A stretch of 64,000 nucleotides of DNA, from assembly GCA_020081605.1 (NCBI GenBank), contig JAHREC010000009.1, forward strand, positions 3,906,001 through 3,970,000, in the 5' to 3' direction. Position 1 is the stretch's first letter; each line of letters begins with the position of its first letter. The notes beneath the pieces are model-generated. The model saw only the letters and a list, made by a program, of their open reading frames with translations, ran no database searches and was not told the DNA's origin. This document shows positions 1 through 13,630 of the stretch, in pieces. A program made the translations under genes and the position numbers. The stretch is from Albifimbria verrucaria. Lineage: Eukaryota > Ascomycota > Sordariomycetes > Hypocreales > Stachybotryaceae.

Positions 1-3000
1 CTCATCAAGTACGGATAATGACATGAAATCTCAATGATTTCTATACCATGCTATGAGCAGGGTATTACATTGCCTTGGAGACGATGTAATGGTGGGTTCA
101 CAAAGAATTCAGTCTCGTGGGATCATTCTTGGGCTTTGCTTCGGCTGCGCAGTAGAGACCGAGGCTACTGGCTGAACAGGTAAAGGGGCGTACAAATTGG
201 TAACGCCCTTGGTAACGGACATCTGCTTAATACTCGAGGTTCACCTTGTTGGATGAATGTTATTTATTCTGTATTCATAGACTTCACTGTACAAGTTGCT
301 TGGTTGGAAGGTTGGATGGTTCGGGTATGGAACATACGGCCATTGTTGGCTAGATCATCACATGGCCGAGGATACGGCATACGCGTGGCTCAAAGGATAG
401 CCGATGCATCACGGCGGCGTAGCTAGACCGCTTTACATTGCTTGAATGTCAGAGTTCCAATTAATTATCCGTCTGACCGAGCCATGGGCATTCACATGCA
501 GAAACACAATATCACAGGGCTGTGGTTGACATGGCAGGGGAGAATGAGACAACAGAGTAGACCAGAGTTTGCATTGCTTATCCACTCACCTCATGGCATG
601 CCAGTATCAAACCCGCGGCTTGAAGCACACCCTCCGATGGCGTAAGCTTATACCAGCCTGGTAGACCAGTTGGAGCAGTGGCGGGCAGGCCGTTCCTTCT
701 TCATCCTCTGCTCGACGCCATGCGTCTCGCTGTCCTCGCGCTTGCCTAAGGTGACTCCAGCAACCTGGGGACAAGGCTCGCTCGCTCGCTCGGTGGGTCG
801 AAGCGGCTAGAGGGTGTCTGGAATGAGAGAGGTCTAGAACTGGAACGCATCCCACCATCAACTGGCCATAACGGCGTCCGCTAGTGCTTTTCGTGCTATC
901 CGTCTACCCAGCGCACGGGTTCGCAAAAGCCACCGGCTCTCCTGTCTAACGAATCTCCACCCGTTTCCCCGTTCACAAGTCTACCTATCCCCCACAGTCA
1001 GGAGCCTTGGGTTCTACCTCGGAAAGTCAGGATCGGAAAGTCAGGAGACTGGTTGGGGAAGGCGGAGACTGGTTGTTTGAAGCATGTGGAGGAGCATGAG
1101 ATGACCTAGCGATGACTGCTGATGTATGTCACGTATGCCTAAACTCGTTCTCCTCTAGCTGAGGCAGTAGGCTAGCTAGTTGGACATTGAAGGAGCCTCT
1201 TCGACAGCACTAACGCTCCCAGGGTGTGTCAGAGACCTGCATTTCGAGCAGCAAAGATAGGAGACAACAGGTAAGGCTATGAGCTCAACTCAGGGGTAAA
1301 GTAAGACTCTTCTTAGCAAAGGCCTGTATGTTACTGACACGAGAACAAGACGATTTGCCTGATCTGGACGAGCCAGAAGATTGGGGGTACGTGGCCGATC
1401 ATAGTGGCGGCTGTAATCAAGATTGTCTCGCGTGGGCATGAATCAAATCTTTGCACATCACCGTACGGATTAGTGGCGTGTGTATTGTTGCGAGGAAGTA
1501 TGGGCTATATTCTTGCGGTGAGAGGTAGACCCTGATGTGAGTGGCTTATAACAAGATTGATATTGTGCGTGTGCAACTTCGGGCTGCGTCTACAAGGAAT
1601 AACCATGCAATAGAGGCGGTCCAAGGCTTTGATAGTGCGCCGCTCCTTCCAGCTCAAGAAGTAAATATGGAAGTCTACATGTGCTAAAATGAGTACTTTG
1701 ACGGTTGGACAGGATGAAGATGATGGTTCCCAGAAGGTCAAGGAGGTCTGAGACATACCATCCCTGGACCGTATCACAGCCTCAGTAAGTGCAGCTCATA
1801 GTTCTCCATTCCGGAAGCCAGTATGTATTCCTTCAGTTTATTTAGAAGGCTGTGTAAATATTGAGCGAATTGGTGAGCGTGGCACGATATCGTTTCCGTA
1901 TTCCTTTGACTGCTTTCATGAGATGCGAAAGCACGGCCTTGTTAATCTGGCTTGTGAGCAAGAACCTGGTACAATGAGTTTTAGGGCCATAGAATTCCCT
2001 TTGAACCCCCAAAGGTATTTCGGCAAAAAGGCCTTCGCCAGAAAAGGGGTTTCGGAGATGCCAAGCATGCCCTGAACCTGCAAGATGGCTGAGGGTTAAG
2101 TGGGAGGATCGGCACAGGGATCGCAAGCTACGGTCGGCAGTGAGGGGAGGATCATCCTTCCTTGTGGGAAGGTGGACGGCTGGGTGTTGTCCCCACAGTC
2201 CTTACAAGCTTCATGCCTGGCAATCCGGTCCAGGGTTGCGGAAATAGCAGATCTGCCTCAACCTCGGTCTACTCACATCTTTTCGCAGCGTCCTGTTGGG
2301 CATTTATCGTCGCACGATTTTGGTACTGCCCGCGCGTTATTGGGGACTAGCTAGCAGGGTTGATACGAACGGCGGCCAGCTGTCACTGGGAAGCGGTAAG
2401 ATTGGTGATGGGCGATGAGACACAAGGGTGTGGCCGCGATTTGCCGCCCCTTTGACGCTAGTCCACCCTTCCAAGTGGACAGGTAAATCTGCGCGTTTTC
2501 AGCTCGCTTGGAAGACTCCAGCAGCCAAGGCGCTATTCCACGTGCGAGAACCCTCGCCCGCATAGCTTTAGCTCGAACTCACAGCCAAACTGCCTGACAA
2601 TGCAGGTACTGTACGAGGACCAGCAAGGGTAGAATGGGTCCGGGCTGCAAGAGTGGATGCGCTCGGGTGTAGTAAGAGGCCCATTTACGGATCCAGTCCA
2701 TGTGCTGTTAGCATCCGTCTGCTGCCAGCCGTCTCGGGACGTCCGGCAAGGTTTAGTTCGACGAGAGCAAATGCTGGTTTCTGTGCGTTCCGTGTCTCTC
2801 ACCATGTATATATTGCTTCCCATCTTTTCTTCCTAGCGCCGCACATTGTGCTACTGCATGGTTACCAGTGAGCCGGGGCCTTCCCTGCGCTGGGGGTGTG
2901 GAGGGGCGGTACGTGGGAGGGTGTTGGCACTTGCTCTTGACGTCAAGGCTACTTGCTGGGTGCTTGCTGGGCTGGAACCCATGACGGAAGCGAGTTCGGA

Positions 3001-6000
3001 CCTGGGGAGTATTCTGCTATTGTACAGTAGGGCGCAAGGGGATTACTGGAACTACCCATTTTGGAAATTCCTCGAGTCCAGGTATCCCATGGGCATAAGT
3101 CAGTGTAAGCAATGCTCCGTGTCGGATCGCGGCTGAGGTGGGTGAGTAATCCACGATTCCTGCATCGACGTAGGATTGCATCACGCAACTGACGAGTCCA
3201 ATCCCTGCCAGATACGCTATCTACAGGGGACAACCGGCAGCCGACGTCTGATTGCCTTGCTATTTCCAACATTTCCAATGAAGGACAACAGCTCGCCGTT
3301 CCCTTTCTGAACACGAGACGGGGTCAATCATGGGCGTCAAATGCACGGCGCGAGTGTTATGCAGCTTTCACCAGCGAGATGCCTCTCCAGTCAGGTGAGC
3401 GGGTGCTGCAATGCACAATGATGTGACCTAGCTCAGGTGAAGCTGAGAAATCTCCGCATACTGCGGGCTCTCGCCCAGAGTAGCAAGACGTTGCTCCCGG
3501 GTAGGTTAGCCGTATGGGGCACGGGGAACCAAACATGGCCCTCAGCCTTGAAAGTCCAACCGATCGACGACAGCGGACCACGAGACGCAGGCATGTAATG
3601 TGCCAAGGGGACGTAGGCGCAACAGCACACGTTGCGCGCACGCACCACTTGTTGCCGCCCCACATGTCTGGATGTTCTAACGGTCATTATGGTGGTTGGC
3701 TGGAGGCGTCGTGGAGTGGCAGACTTTTGGCATCGAGCTCTTTTGGCAGTTAGCCTCGGCACTCGTGGGTTGGTAGCATCTGGAGGCGATGGCGTCGATG
3801 CGTGCATGGGCTAAATAGCACATGGCAGCTGCAGTTTGTTGTCGGCTGGCTCCGCCGTTCCCATCCCGGTAAGAATCCTACCATATTTGGCGGAGGCGAG
3901 TGGGGAGGGGCATGATGCGATCGTGTCCAACATCCAATCCATCGTCATAGGGCCGCATGGAGGCGTCAAAGGAACGAACTCGGGGCCTTCTTCGACGCTG
4001 CATCGTCTGTTCGGCAAGGTCGTGTATGGCACGCTGAGCGAGTTGACGGTTGATGCCACTGGCTTGCTGCGGGGAAGTGGGAAGGGAAAGCAATGCCCCC
4101 TCCCTGGTGAAGGAGGGAAGGCAGCACCACAGCAACCTGCCTTTCGCCTGGCTCTTGCACTTGCGTTTGGACTTGCACGCTCTGTCCAAACGGGATGGAG
4201 AGGAAGGCGCATATGTCGCCTGTCATGCGTCAATCCAGATTTGCCAAGCATCGCGACGACATATGGATGGCATGTCCCTTTTTCGCACCGGCATTGCCTT
4301 ACCTGGCCTGGCCTGGCTGTGTTTTTTTTTTTCACCTTGCCTCAAACTTGAGCTCAATCAAATGCCACCTGCAGACAAGGAATCGATCCGTGGACCGCGA
4401 CAGCACCAGCACACCAGCACACCGGCCCGCCCTCTCTCCCTCAACAATTCCCCAACCCAGCTCAGCGCAGAGCCTCACCCCCTGTAGCCAATGGCCTTCT
4501 ACAACACGTGCATCTTCACCTGGAATCTTAAGCAGCGAGCTAAGATCGGATTACCTGTACCTACGTACGGTACTCGAAGACCCCGTTGCGATCTCACCAG
4601 ACAACAGCGTTCAGCCCTTCCCGCCGCCTTGCATAAAGAGGCGCTCCGGTGCCTTCAGCCCACAGAGCAGAAAAGGGTCTTGTGCTTGCTCGCCCACGTT
4701 CATCTCTTCCTGCGGAGACATTGGTGTGCCGCCTGCTGGCATATCTTGATCTGATCCTGGAAAGGAAAAGCCACGCGCTTCCTTATTCGGTCTAAGGTAG
4801 CAAGGTATGCAAAGGATGAGGTAGCATACCGCCTTACCAATCACCTCATCAGCATGATTTTCGCATGTCTCCAATCGCTGTCTGCCTCGTATGGTGATTT
4901 CTGGACCTTGGCACAAAACGGCGCCAACGGTCTCTGCACCTCTCACTAACCTCCGGCAAACTCCTTGCCCAAGCCCGGGCCGGATGCGTCATGAGCCCAC
5001 ACAACACCATGTTCTGCCCACCTTATCGCCCGAGTATTGTCTATCCGATCTCTTCCGCTTTCGCTCAAAAATCATGCCGTTCTGACACTACCCTTTTTGT
5101 CGAAAGGAACCTTGTCGCCTACCCCGAGACCGGCCCCACTGTGGGAGAAACGGATCAGCGTGGGAGAGCTCGGTCATCGGTCCTCTGCGCTGGGTCTGCA
5201 GTTGTTGCCGACGAATCGGCTGCATGACTTAGCAGCTCAATTGTGTCTACATTGAGACTGCGACTTACTCTCTACACCCACGGGTCCCGGTTTCTGCAAT
5301 ACTCACCGGACTAACGCATGTTACCGGGGCTGATGCGTATTCAATCACAACCAATCTGGAGATCTGTGCGGTGCGCCCTGGTGCCAAACATCGAATTGAC
5401 AGTGCAATATGATCCTCGGAAATTGTCCCACTAAAGACAACCTACACCTCCCAGTGGCGGTCAGCTATGCATCTGGACCATGGTGATTTCAATGTGGATA
5501 CAATGCTGCTTTCACTTGCACTGTCATCCAGGGGTTCGAGCTCAAGCATGGAGTGGGATAACTTTATCCGAATTAATTCATTCCGTCTTCGAACTACCTG
5601 GATCGAGTAAACCGGTCGTGACACCCAAGTCGATATGGCAATTGCCGGAGCCCGAGTCCACCTCTTGGCCAGCACCCACGATCATGGCAACTGTCTGCTA
5701 CCGGGAGCAGGGCAAAGACACGCTAGCACAAAAGTGAACCATCATGGTTCAGCCACTGAGCCGCTCATACCACCAACCATGGGCCCTACTGAGTGGGTTC
5801 TCGGACGAGTTTCAGTCGTCTACCTGCCCGTTCCATGGACTGGGGAACTGTACTACGGACCTATGGACATCAGCTCAATCTTGGTTCGAGACACGGTTGG
5901 CCACGTCCTTCCCCATCTAACTAGCCATTCACCTAAGAATTGATTGGCGCAAGTTAAAGCAAGCCAGATTCAGCTTTCAATGTTAATCAGCGGGCTAACG

Positions 6001-9000
6001 TAAGTCGCTCGCAGTAGCGTCTTAGAGCCCGTTTTGAACCGCTCACTTGCTATGCTTTAGGTAAGCCATCCTTACCAGCAAACCAGCTTCTCATCTTATC
6101 ACATGGATCACAATAGTAAGCGCCACCGCTTCCTAAAATATTCATGGCGTTGATCTGTATGCATGGCTTGCTGCGTGCTCAAGTCTGAGCTCCTATCTTG
6201 CAGCTAAATTGGCAATCCAGGGCCCAGGCGCCCTTCTCCAAACGTCTAGCTTGTACAACCTCGAAACGCTTAATCAGATCAGGAACGCAGAGTAAGGAGG
6301 AAAGGCCCACCCGGGTAGCATATGGTCATGGCTCTTGCATGTGGCGGCAAGATTCCGCAGCCTGGCCACGAAGTACAGGGATCATGCTCTCGCGTCGTGC
6401 CCTGTGCGGGGACCATCCGGTGTGCTTGACATTGCTGATCCGTTAGTGATCACCACTGCTCGCATGGCCGAGGAGGCTAGTAGCGATGGGCTGAATATAC
6501 AATGCACACGCCTTGGGTTCCATCCCCACACCCTCCCGAGGCCCTTCATCGAACCAACCTTGTTTCGTGATGGACGCATCTGGGGAACGATAGTGCGTCA
6601 CCAAGGGCGTGCGTCGCTTCATGGTACCAGGTATGGGTTACGCGAAAGATAATATTGGCAGTGAATGAATTTAGGATAATCGACGAATGGCATACAAATC
6701 ATGCCCTCATCTTCATTGATTCAAACTGGAACAGGAAGGAAGAAATAGCGACAGTCCTTTACCACCCATTGCGTTGTCAATAATATTGTACCTTCTGGTC
6801 CAGATGCACCCCAGACCCACGATCTCACCATATAGTGCCTCCACTCGACAGGATCGATTCGCACCTTCTTGACTCCGATACTGGCTGGGCTTTACACAGC
6901 CCACCCAGAGCTGCATGTACTTTATGAATCAATGCGTGTGTTATTGATGTGTCCTGCAAACGACAACAATCGGGAACACCATCTCCTTCTCGGCGCTCTC
7001 TGTCGGCGTTTTAAAAAAATTTGTTGAGCTGAGTGCCAAGTTTGCTCAGATTTGTAACCGGACTGAGCAATGTAATGAGTAGCATCTGCTGTTATCATTG
7101 GGCTGCAATCACTGAGGCACTGCGTCTTCATGTCATGGCTTCATCGCAAATGAAACCAGATTCATTAAATTTTGAGGTCATCTCCGAATTCGTCTCATAT
7201 TTGGTGACCTGACGCACTATTCTCATATGGCGGCCTCGCTCTTCTTTGAAGGCCGAGTGGCCTCCACCGACCGATGTGGGACCACAAGAGCAATATTTTC
7301 AAACTTCTCAACGACTTTGTGCTTACTAAACGAGGCTGAAATTGTACCTGCAATGCCACCCTCCTTGACAAAAGACATCGAAGTAAATACAGCGAGCCAT
7401 CTCCTCAGACTCTTGGGTGGCTCGACCTTTGAGATTTAGTCTGCGAAGACGCATTATTGGAGAGGAATGTGTAGAAGAGTGGAAGAGCAAGCCCTGGCTT
7501 TTCAACAGCCGCGCGGGTAAGGTTCCCATGAATTCAAAGTTGGCCAACGTGCGCCGTTCCAGCCACGCGCGGTAAAATATGGGATTGCTAACTGCCATCA
7601 AGCCACATACAATAGGCTCAGGTATGGGGTTCATGTTGTGTTGGTAACCATACCAATTGATGGGCTCGGGATAGCCACGCTGTCCGCCAGCACATGGATG
7701 CGACCTCAAGATCACGTTGCAATGACTATCAACCGACTCCGTTCCCCTGCATTGTGGACACACGCCTCAAAGCTCAAGCCAACCTACAGCAGCTCTTGAT
7801 GATTCACCAAAACGCCACTATTCGATTCCAACGAGACGTTTCAATACTGTGTTCCCACTTGTGCAACTCTTCATCTTCCTTGGGACTCGGCTTACTGAGT
7901 GATATCTTCCATCAGAGACTGCTCCCAGTCAATGTGTCTCACTCAGGCTTGCCGAAAAGAGCAATTTGATCCGGCAATTCCTGTTTCGTGGTCGCCCCTC
8001 AGAACCACGGGAAGGTGACGCATGGGTTCCTTATACGCCCCTCCCTACCTCATAGCCTCTCCAACCTACTCTAGTGATTTTCTCGGGAATCCAGAATCTC
8101 GCAGCTCAATTTGCACTGACCAATATGAGACCCTTGCCATGTGCATCCGCTGTACCAGTTGGGCTCAAACTAACAGCCGGCTACCTCTTAGGTGTAGACG
8201 CTAAAGCCAGACAATTGCTTTTTCAGAGATGCTTTCTTTTGACCCTAGTCAGAATGGTTCAGCTGAGTCTGGTCCTCGTACCATCCCCATTTAGGACAAA
8301 ACTCCTTGCAAACAACGCTCAATTGAGTGTGCAGCTGTCCATCTCGGGAAACAATCGTAGGGAAAAGCAATGCAATATCTCCTCTCAGTGCTTCTCTCCG
8401 TGACGGTCTCGATGTATTGGGTGGATGTTCGAGGATAGCGATACCAGGAGATCCAATCTTCTTGTGCTCCGCCCTTTCTGGCTGCCCAGGGAGGCGGAGA
8501 AATCCCACTCTCATGACCCTGGTCCGGATCACTGCGTTTCCAATCCGGCGGTTGCATCCGATAGGGATTGGTCATCACAGATAGCAAATGGTTCTTCGGA
8601 AAGAATGAGAGCCACTCCATTCTGCAAGGTGTGGTCGATCACGATTACTTCTCTAACGAACGGCATCCTCCACAACATCGCAAGTGATCTTGCAGGTCCC
8701 TAACCGAAGGTCCGATGATATCCCGGCTGGGTTACATCAATTGAGGTAGATTATGGCATTGCTTGCTTTCTTTGAAGTACATTCCTACTGCTGCATGGCT
8801 GTACTGCGCCGCCTGTTCTCGGGACTCTTCACGGCGGAAGAGAATCATCATACATGCAGTAGGTAATTGGTTAGGTGGATACACGTGTTTCGCCGTTTTG
8901 ATTCTCCCCGAACCCATGGTTCTTGGCCCGCTTCTCTGAGATCTTCTATGGGCTTTATCAGAATGGAAAGAAAAGGACGGTAGACATGGCGCTGAACGTG

Positions 9001-11000
9001 GAGGTAGGACAACTGCGACATACAAACCTCTGAGCCTGGTTCAGTCCATCACGGGTGACGGACCCTGCCGGACCCCTAATACCATGCTCGGGCGGGGCTT
9101 GTACTCACTGGGTTTCTGGGATCTCGGAGGACGCTTCCACTGACCATCGAGGAGGGAGGGGCAATGACCATGCCACACACCCCTCCCTCCCTGATTATTG
9201 CGACCCATTCCATTCCAGCTCTTTGGTACAAACTGGAGACGAGACTTTAAGGCTAAGAAGGCACTCTGGTCTGGCCCAGGAATGACTCTATCGCTAAGCG
9301 GCTACCACATGCAAAATGATTCCACTGATGCGGAGATGGACTGTAAGGCACGTTCCTCCGCGTTGGGTCGGCATGGCTTTACTTTAATTTGATCCTATCC
9401 CAGGACGGACCCTGCTGCTACTGTGTCCTGAGTTCCACTAGTTCATGGCCGGCTGTGGGCGTAGAGGTCGCATTTTTTTGGTGCAAGGACGAAACAGAAC
9501 AGGCCATTTGGGGGCGTGTGGACATCCACCTCCTGCTGTACGATGCCGCACTGGCTGGCAGTATCCATTTTGCACAGGGAGGGCGAGGAGTGCGAGGACC
9601 GGTCACTGAGGGGGCAATGCCAACAAAGATCTCGTCGCAGTCTTTCACTGTTACCATGCTCATACGTGAGGGTTTTGAGACGTCATCTCACGAGTGAGGT
9701 GAGACTTAGCCTTCTAAGGGGCTGCTTGCAGCAGAGAAGAGAGTCATAAGACCATTCTCTAATACTCGTTGCGACGCTCTAGTGCGTTGGTGCTGCGCAT
9801 TCGTATCCGAGCTTGACGACAGGAATAGTGGGCATAAGGGGTCTACATATAGGCCCCGAGACATAATTGCTTACTCTAGTGCTGGAAACGTCGAGATTTC
9901 TTTGGCCATCACCGTGTTTTTTTATTCTGTCTTGAGTGTGTTCAGCGCTCCCTGACGCTGCTATGAAATACGGGAGACACGGTTCCGTATCTAGTGAGCC
10001 ATGCGCGGTCAGGCATGCATTGCTGGGCTGACAACAAGGTACTTCCATGTCAGCATCAATACCCGGCAGGGTGGTGCGCTTCAGACTGGATCAATGTGCT
10101 GCATCGCGCAGTCCGGAAACGAGATCCGGGCCGGGAGTTCAGCCTTCAACGACTCGAGGCGAGCAGTCATTTAGTTAGGATTTGAGGCACAAGGTCCCTG
10201 GGATGTGCGATGATGCCTCAACGGCATTAGCAACGCGGGAAGATCGCAAGTCGGGGGTGCAGGAGTGGAATGGGAAATGAGAGCGCAGGGTATGAGCATT
10301 CTTGTACTAGAGAGCCGTGGACCGGACACGGGAGGATGGGGCACCCTCGCTTACGCTGGGATCCGACTGAATCCAGCAGAAGTCATGCATCATTACATCC
10401 GCGTGTGTAGATGCCAACTCCGAGGAAGGCGGAGTCTCAACTATGCGACATCTTCCACATAGCCTAAGTCCATGTCGCACGATAGACATGACGATTTGCT
10501 TATGGGTTTACGGGGAAGCCAGAGCAACCATTTTTGTTTGCTTGGTTTGGCTAGGCTTCTTCTTGAAACCCGAGGATGATCAAGGAGCGTTGCTGGAAAA
10601 AGACAATTGCCTCAAGGTTCTAAGTTGGACCACCCCCACCCATGTGCTCTATCGGATGGGGGAAGATGATAAGGCCTTCATTCGAACGATGGCTAGGTCA
10701 GCATCTCGTGGTCATGGCAAGGTTTGAAACCTGATACGGCCCGTGCAAGGACCAGGAGAAGGCCTCAAGAGGTGCACGTACAGAACGCAGCCGATCGGTG
10801 TAGATGTGCAGCGGCCTCCATTTTCCGTGGAGTTTTGTGCCGTGACGATATGTATCCATGTTACCATTGCCCTGCATGGCTGCAAGTATAGCAGCTCATG
10901 AAGTGGGAAGGTGATGCGAAGGGATGCCGCGGCAGAGCCAGCGCCATGACGGGTACCCGAGGCAATAGCGCACGGGATTATTTGCAACACCTGTCTTTGG
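1..11000. other. gene-poor region, no gene recognised
   Basis: No open frame here resembles a known protein and none exceeds about 175 codons. The longest (around 3.8-4.4 kb, both strands, and 7.3-7.8 kb, minus) overlap on opposite strands or lack fungal exon structure, which fits chance. I saw no transposase, reverse transcriptase, long terminal repeat, tRNA or 5S rRNA. Composition looks near 50% GC without the strong AT bias of heavily RIP-mutated repeats. It could hold non-coding RNA or lineage-specific genes that I cannot recognise by eye. Confidence 0.5.
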
Positions 11001-11001
11001 C

Positions 11002-11022
11002 GATCTGATCTGATCTGATCTG
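11002..11022. repeat. GATCT pentamer microsatellite
   Basis: Four tandem copies of GATCT followed by a partial unit. It lies in a gene-free stretch and no function is suggested. Confidence 0.9.
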
Positions 11023-11335
11023 CTTGTTTCTTTTGGAATTACCGAAAAAATAAATTTGTAGCGAGGAACAGTCAACGAGGGACTGAGCATAAGACAGATG
11101 GTCGGTAGGCGCCGTGGCCTGCCGGGGTGGCCGCCGAACCGGCAAAGCTGAACGTTAGCCGCCGTCCCAAAGCTTGTGCCAACAATGTCCTAGCCTGTGT
11201 TTGGTGACGGACGAGGAATCAGAAGAAGGGACTTTGGGGAGGCAAGAGGGCGTGGAGTTATGCAGGCATGGTGAAGTAATAATACCTCTCTCCCTCTTTG
11301 ACTGACTGTCCATGGGCGGAATGACACAAGACAGG

Positions 11336-11404
11336 CCCAGGTCCAGGTCCAGGTCCAGGTCCAGGCCAGGCAGGCAGGCAAACAGACGGCCAGACGGCCA
11401 GGCA
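11336..11404. repeat. CCAGGT hexamer minisatellite with CAGG and CAGACGGC runs
   Basis: About five copies of CCAGGT lead directly into CAGG tetramers and then two copies of CAGACGGC. Such compound short repeats are often polymorphic between strains. No gene overlaps. Confidence 0.9.
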
Positions 11405-12132
11405 AGCAGGAGTGGATAAGCCCTTTTCGGAGAATAAAGAAAGAGGGGAGACGCGCGAGCTAGGCGATGAGTGCAGGCCCAACCAGGCCGTGTACGAGGG
11501 TTGCTCTGAAGCCCTGGACCCGGAGACGTCGCGGTCTACGCAGTACAACGCCCACAATGCCATTGGGCTGCTCTTTTGCACTTGCGCCCGGGTATTGAGC
11601 AGACGGGACAGAGGAACAAAAGAAGACGCAGGAGGGACAGAGAGGGACAAAAGCACGAGTCGCTGGCAACGACAAGGGTCCAATGCACAGTTACAGTACA
11701 GCGAAGGCACAGCGTAGGCACAACGCTACAGAGCAAAGCATTAGCACAGCACCTTACCTCACTCACTCACGGGCCCGACTGACTTAGTAGTAGTGGTTGT
11801 GCGCTTGCTGTAGGCGGGAAGACGCACCCCAAGGCACATGTCCATTCCCAGGTTCACTGTCATCGGCCCACACCTAGTGGGGTGCCCACAGCCGTAAGTC
11901 GAGAACGATGGGGACATAGAGGGAAAGAACGGACGGGGTGTACGCTTTGGTGGGCATTCCTTAGTCGATTAGACACGCCTCTCCCCCACCCTTGACAGCC
12001 AGACTACAACTGACGGCCAGACAGACCAACCTCACATCACATTTAGTCTTCACCCTCCATCATTTCTCATCTCCCCTCGTTGCCCACACGCCCCTTCCGT
12101 CCAGCCCTTCCACCCGGCATGGGGAGCAGAAT

Positions 12133-12186
12133 GCATGGACATGGGGCATGGGGCATGGAGCATGGAACAGAACATGGGCATGGATG
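12133..12186. repeat. degenerate CATGG-containing tandem repeat
   Basis: Several imperfect copies of a unit close to GGCATGG or AACATGGG follow one another upstream of the flbC leader. No function is suggested. Confidence 0.7.
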
Positions 12187-12605
12187 AATGGGGGGACGCA
12201 GCTGCGGTTTAGTCTCAACAACTGACTGGTCCTAGTATTTCAGCCCTTCCCTTTAGCTGTCCGCGTATGAGGAGTCTGTGCTTTTCGCAGCTAGATTGCC
12301 GTCTCAGCAGGGCTTCTGGGAGGGACGCTAACTCAAAGAAACGCAAGGTGACCTTGTGCAGTGCACACCCTGAGCGAGAGAGAGCCCCAAACCAAACCAA
12401 AGAGAGCGAACGAGATATACTTATGCCTTGGGGACGCCAGATGCGCCACCTTTGGAACCGGAAAACTTTATTGTTCTTGAACTTCACGGACTACATCGCT
12501 CTTCTTCCTTCTTCTTCCTCTTCCTCCTTCACCCTTTCTCCTCTTCCTCCTCTCGTCTGGTTCCTTCTTATCACAGTCCTTACCTCGAATCATTTCTATC
12601 CTCTT

Positions 12606-12648
12606 TCTCTCTCTCTCTCTCTCTCTCTCACACACGCACACACACTCT
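12606..12648. repeat. CT/CA dinucleotide microsatellite in the flbC leader
   Basis: An 11-unit CT run passes directly into a CA run. It sits within a broad pyrimidine-rich zone (about 12.48-12.66 kb), which is typical of fungal promoters and 5' leaders on the plus strand. Confidence 0.9.
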
Positions 12649-13337
12649 CACCTTGTGCTGCTCTTCGACATCGGACGGTCCACCCACCAGCTAAGTCGGA
12701 GAATACCAGCAACACCAACACCACCACCACCACCAAGGCCGAGACGGAGCTTGTGCTCTTCGAGGCGGGGCTTAAGGTTTGCACCTTGGCAGCACGCTTA
12801 AAGGTCCATGTACTCTGGCCCTGGACTGGCGTATAATAGAAGCTTTGCAATCCCTCCCTCCTCCTCTGCCCCCTCTGCGCGCGCGTGGTAGCTTCTTGTG
12901 GCATTCTTTAGAGCCGACAAGCCTCCCCTTCTTCGGCGCCGTTCCCGGACAGCCATCTTTCCACCATCCCGGCCTGTCCAACTAAGCCTCTTTCTTCAAC
13001 AACTGCGAACGGCCTCACTTCTCCTGTGGGAAGCTGTTTCTCTTGCATTGATTCGTGACGGTACGCACTCACCGCGCACACGCACACACGACGGACACAA
13101 CGCCAAGCAAAGCGACCTGCAAGGGCAGAAACGTTGGCTGCTGACAGACAGCTGATTGCGACTTGAACCTTTTCAGCGTGCGGGAAAAGAAAGCAAGAAA
13201 AAGGTCAAACGAGAGGATCAGAAAGAGAAGCTTTTGGGGAAAGACGCATTTTCGCTACCATTTTCCACCTCTCCAGCTCTTTCCGGTCCGCTATTTCCTG
13301 GATTGACTGCGCCTTCCTCCTCATCCTCATCCTTCCA

Positions 13338-13410
13338 ACCACCACCACCACCACCGCTACTGCTACCGCTGCTGCTACTGCTACAGTTACCGCTACTGCT
13401 GCTGCTACTG
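13338..13410. repeat. ACC and CTR trinucleotide tract in the flbC leader
   Basis: ACC repeats pass into an interrupted CTG/CTA-type trinucleotide tract about 220 nt before the chosen flbC start. Trinucleotide tracts of this kind are common in long leaders of fungal developmental regulators. Confidence 0.85.
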
Positions 13411-13630
13411 CTACCTCCTTCCCAAATCTCACCTCCCCTTCAGCCTCACCTCCAACACGCCAACCTGGTCGGCTTCCCTTGCTCCGGTTCTGCTTCGCCA
13501 GTTTTCTCGCCAAAGCCGCCCGTCTCTTCCGCGTCAGCCAGAGCTCATCGCTGATCGCCAACGCGTCAGCAGAATCTTGACCAAGGCTGTCAATCAACGC
13601 CTTCTTCTCCCTTCTACTCCACGAGTCGAC

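Noticed and set aside
328..345. ACATACGGCCAT similar to the start of fungal 5S rRNA
   Set aside because: The match ends after about a dozen bases; the internal control region and 3' end of 5S rRNA are absent.
3811..4351. Overlapping open frames of 171 and 174 codons on both strands
   Set aside because: Low-complexity, mutually antisense, no known motif and no good plus-strand ATG; read as chance in GC-balanced DNA.
7326..7763. 145-codon minus-strand frame with mixed protein-like composition
   Set aside because: No recognised domain, no exon context, and neighbouring frames have similar length.
12267..12836. 189-codon plus frame before flbC
   Set aside because: Composed of CT, CA and CCA repeats and Ser/Leu/His-rich low complexity; it is leader DNA, not a protein.
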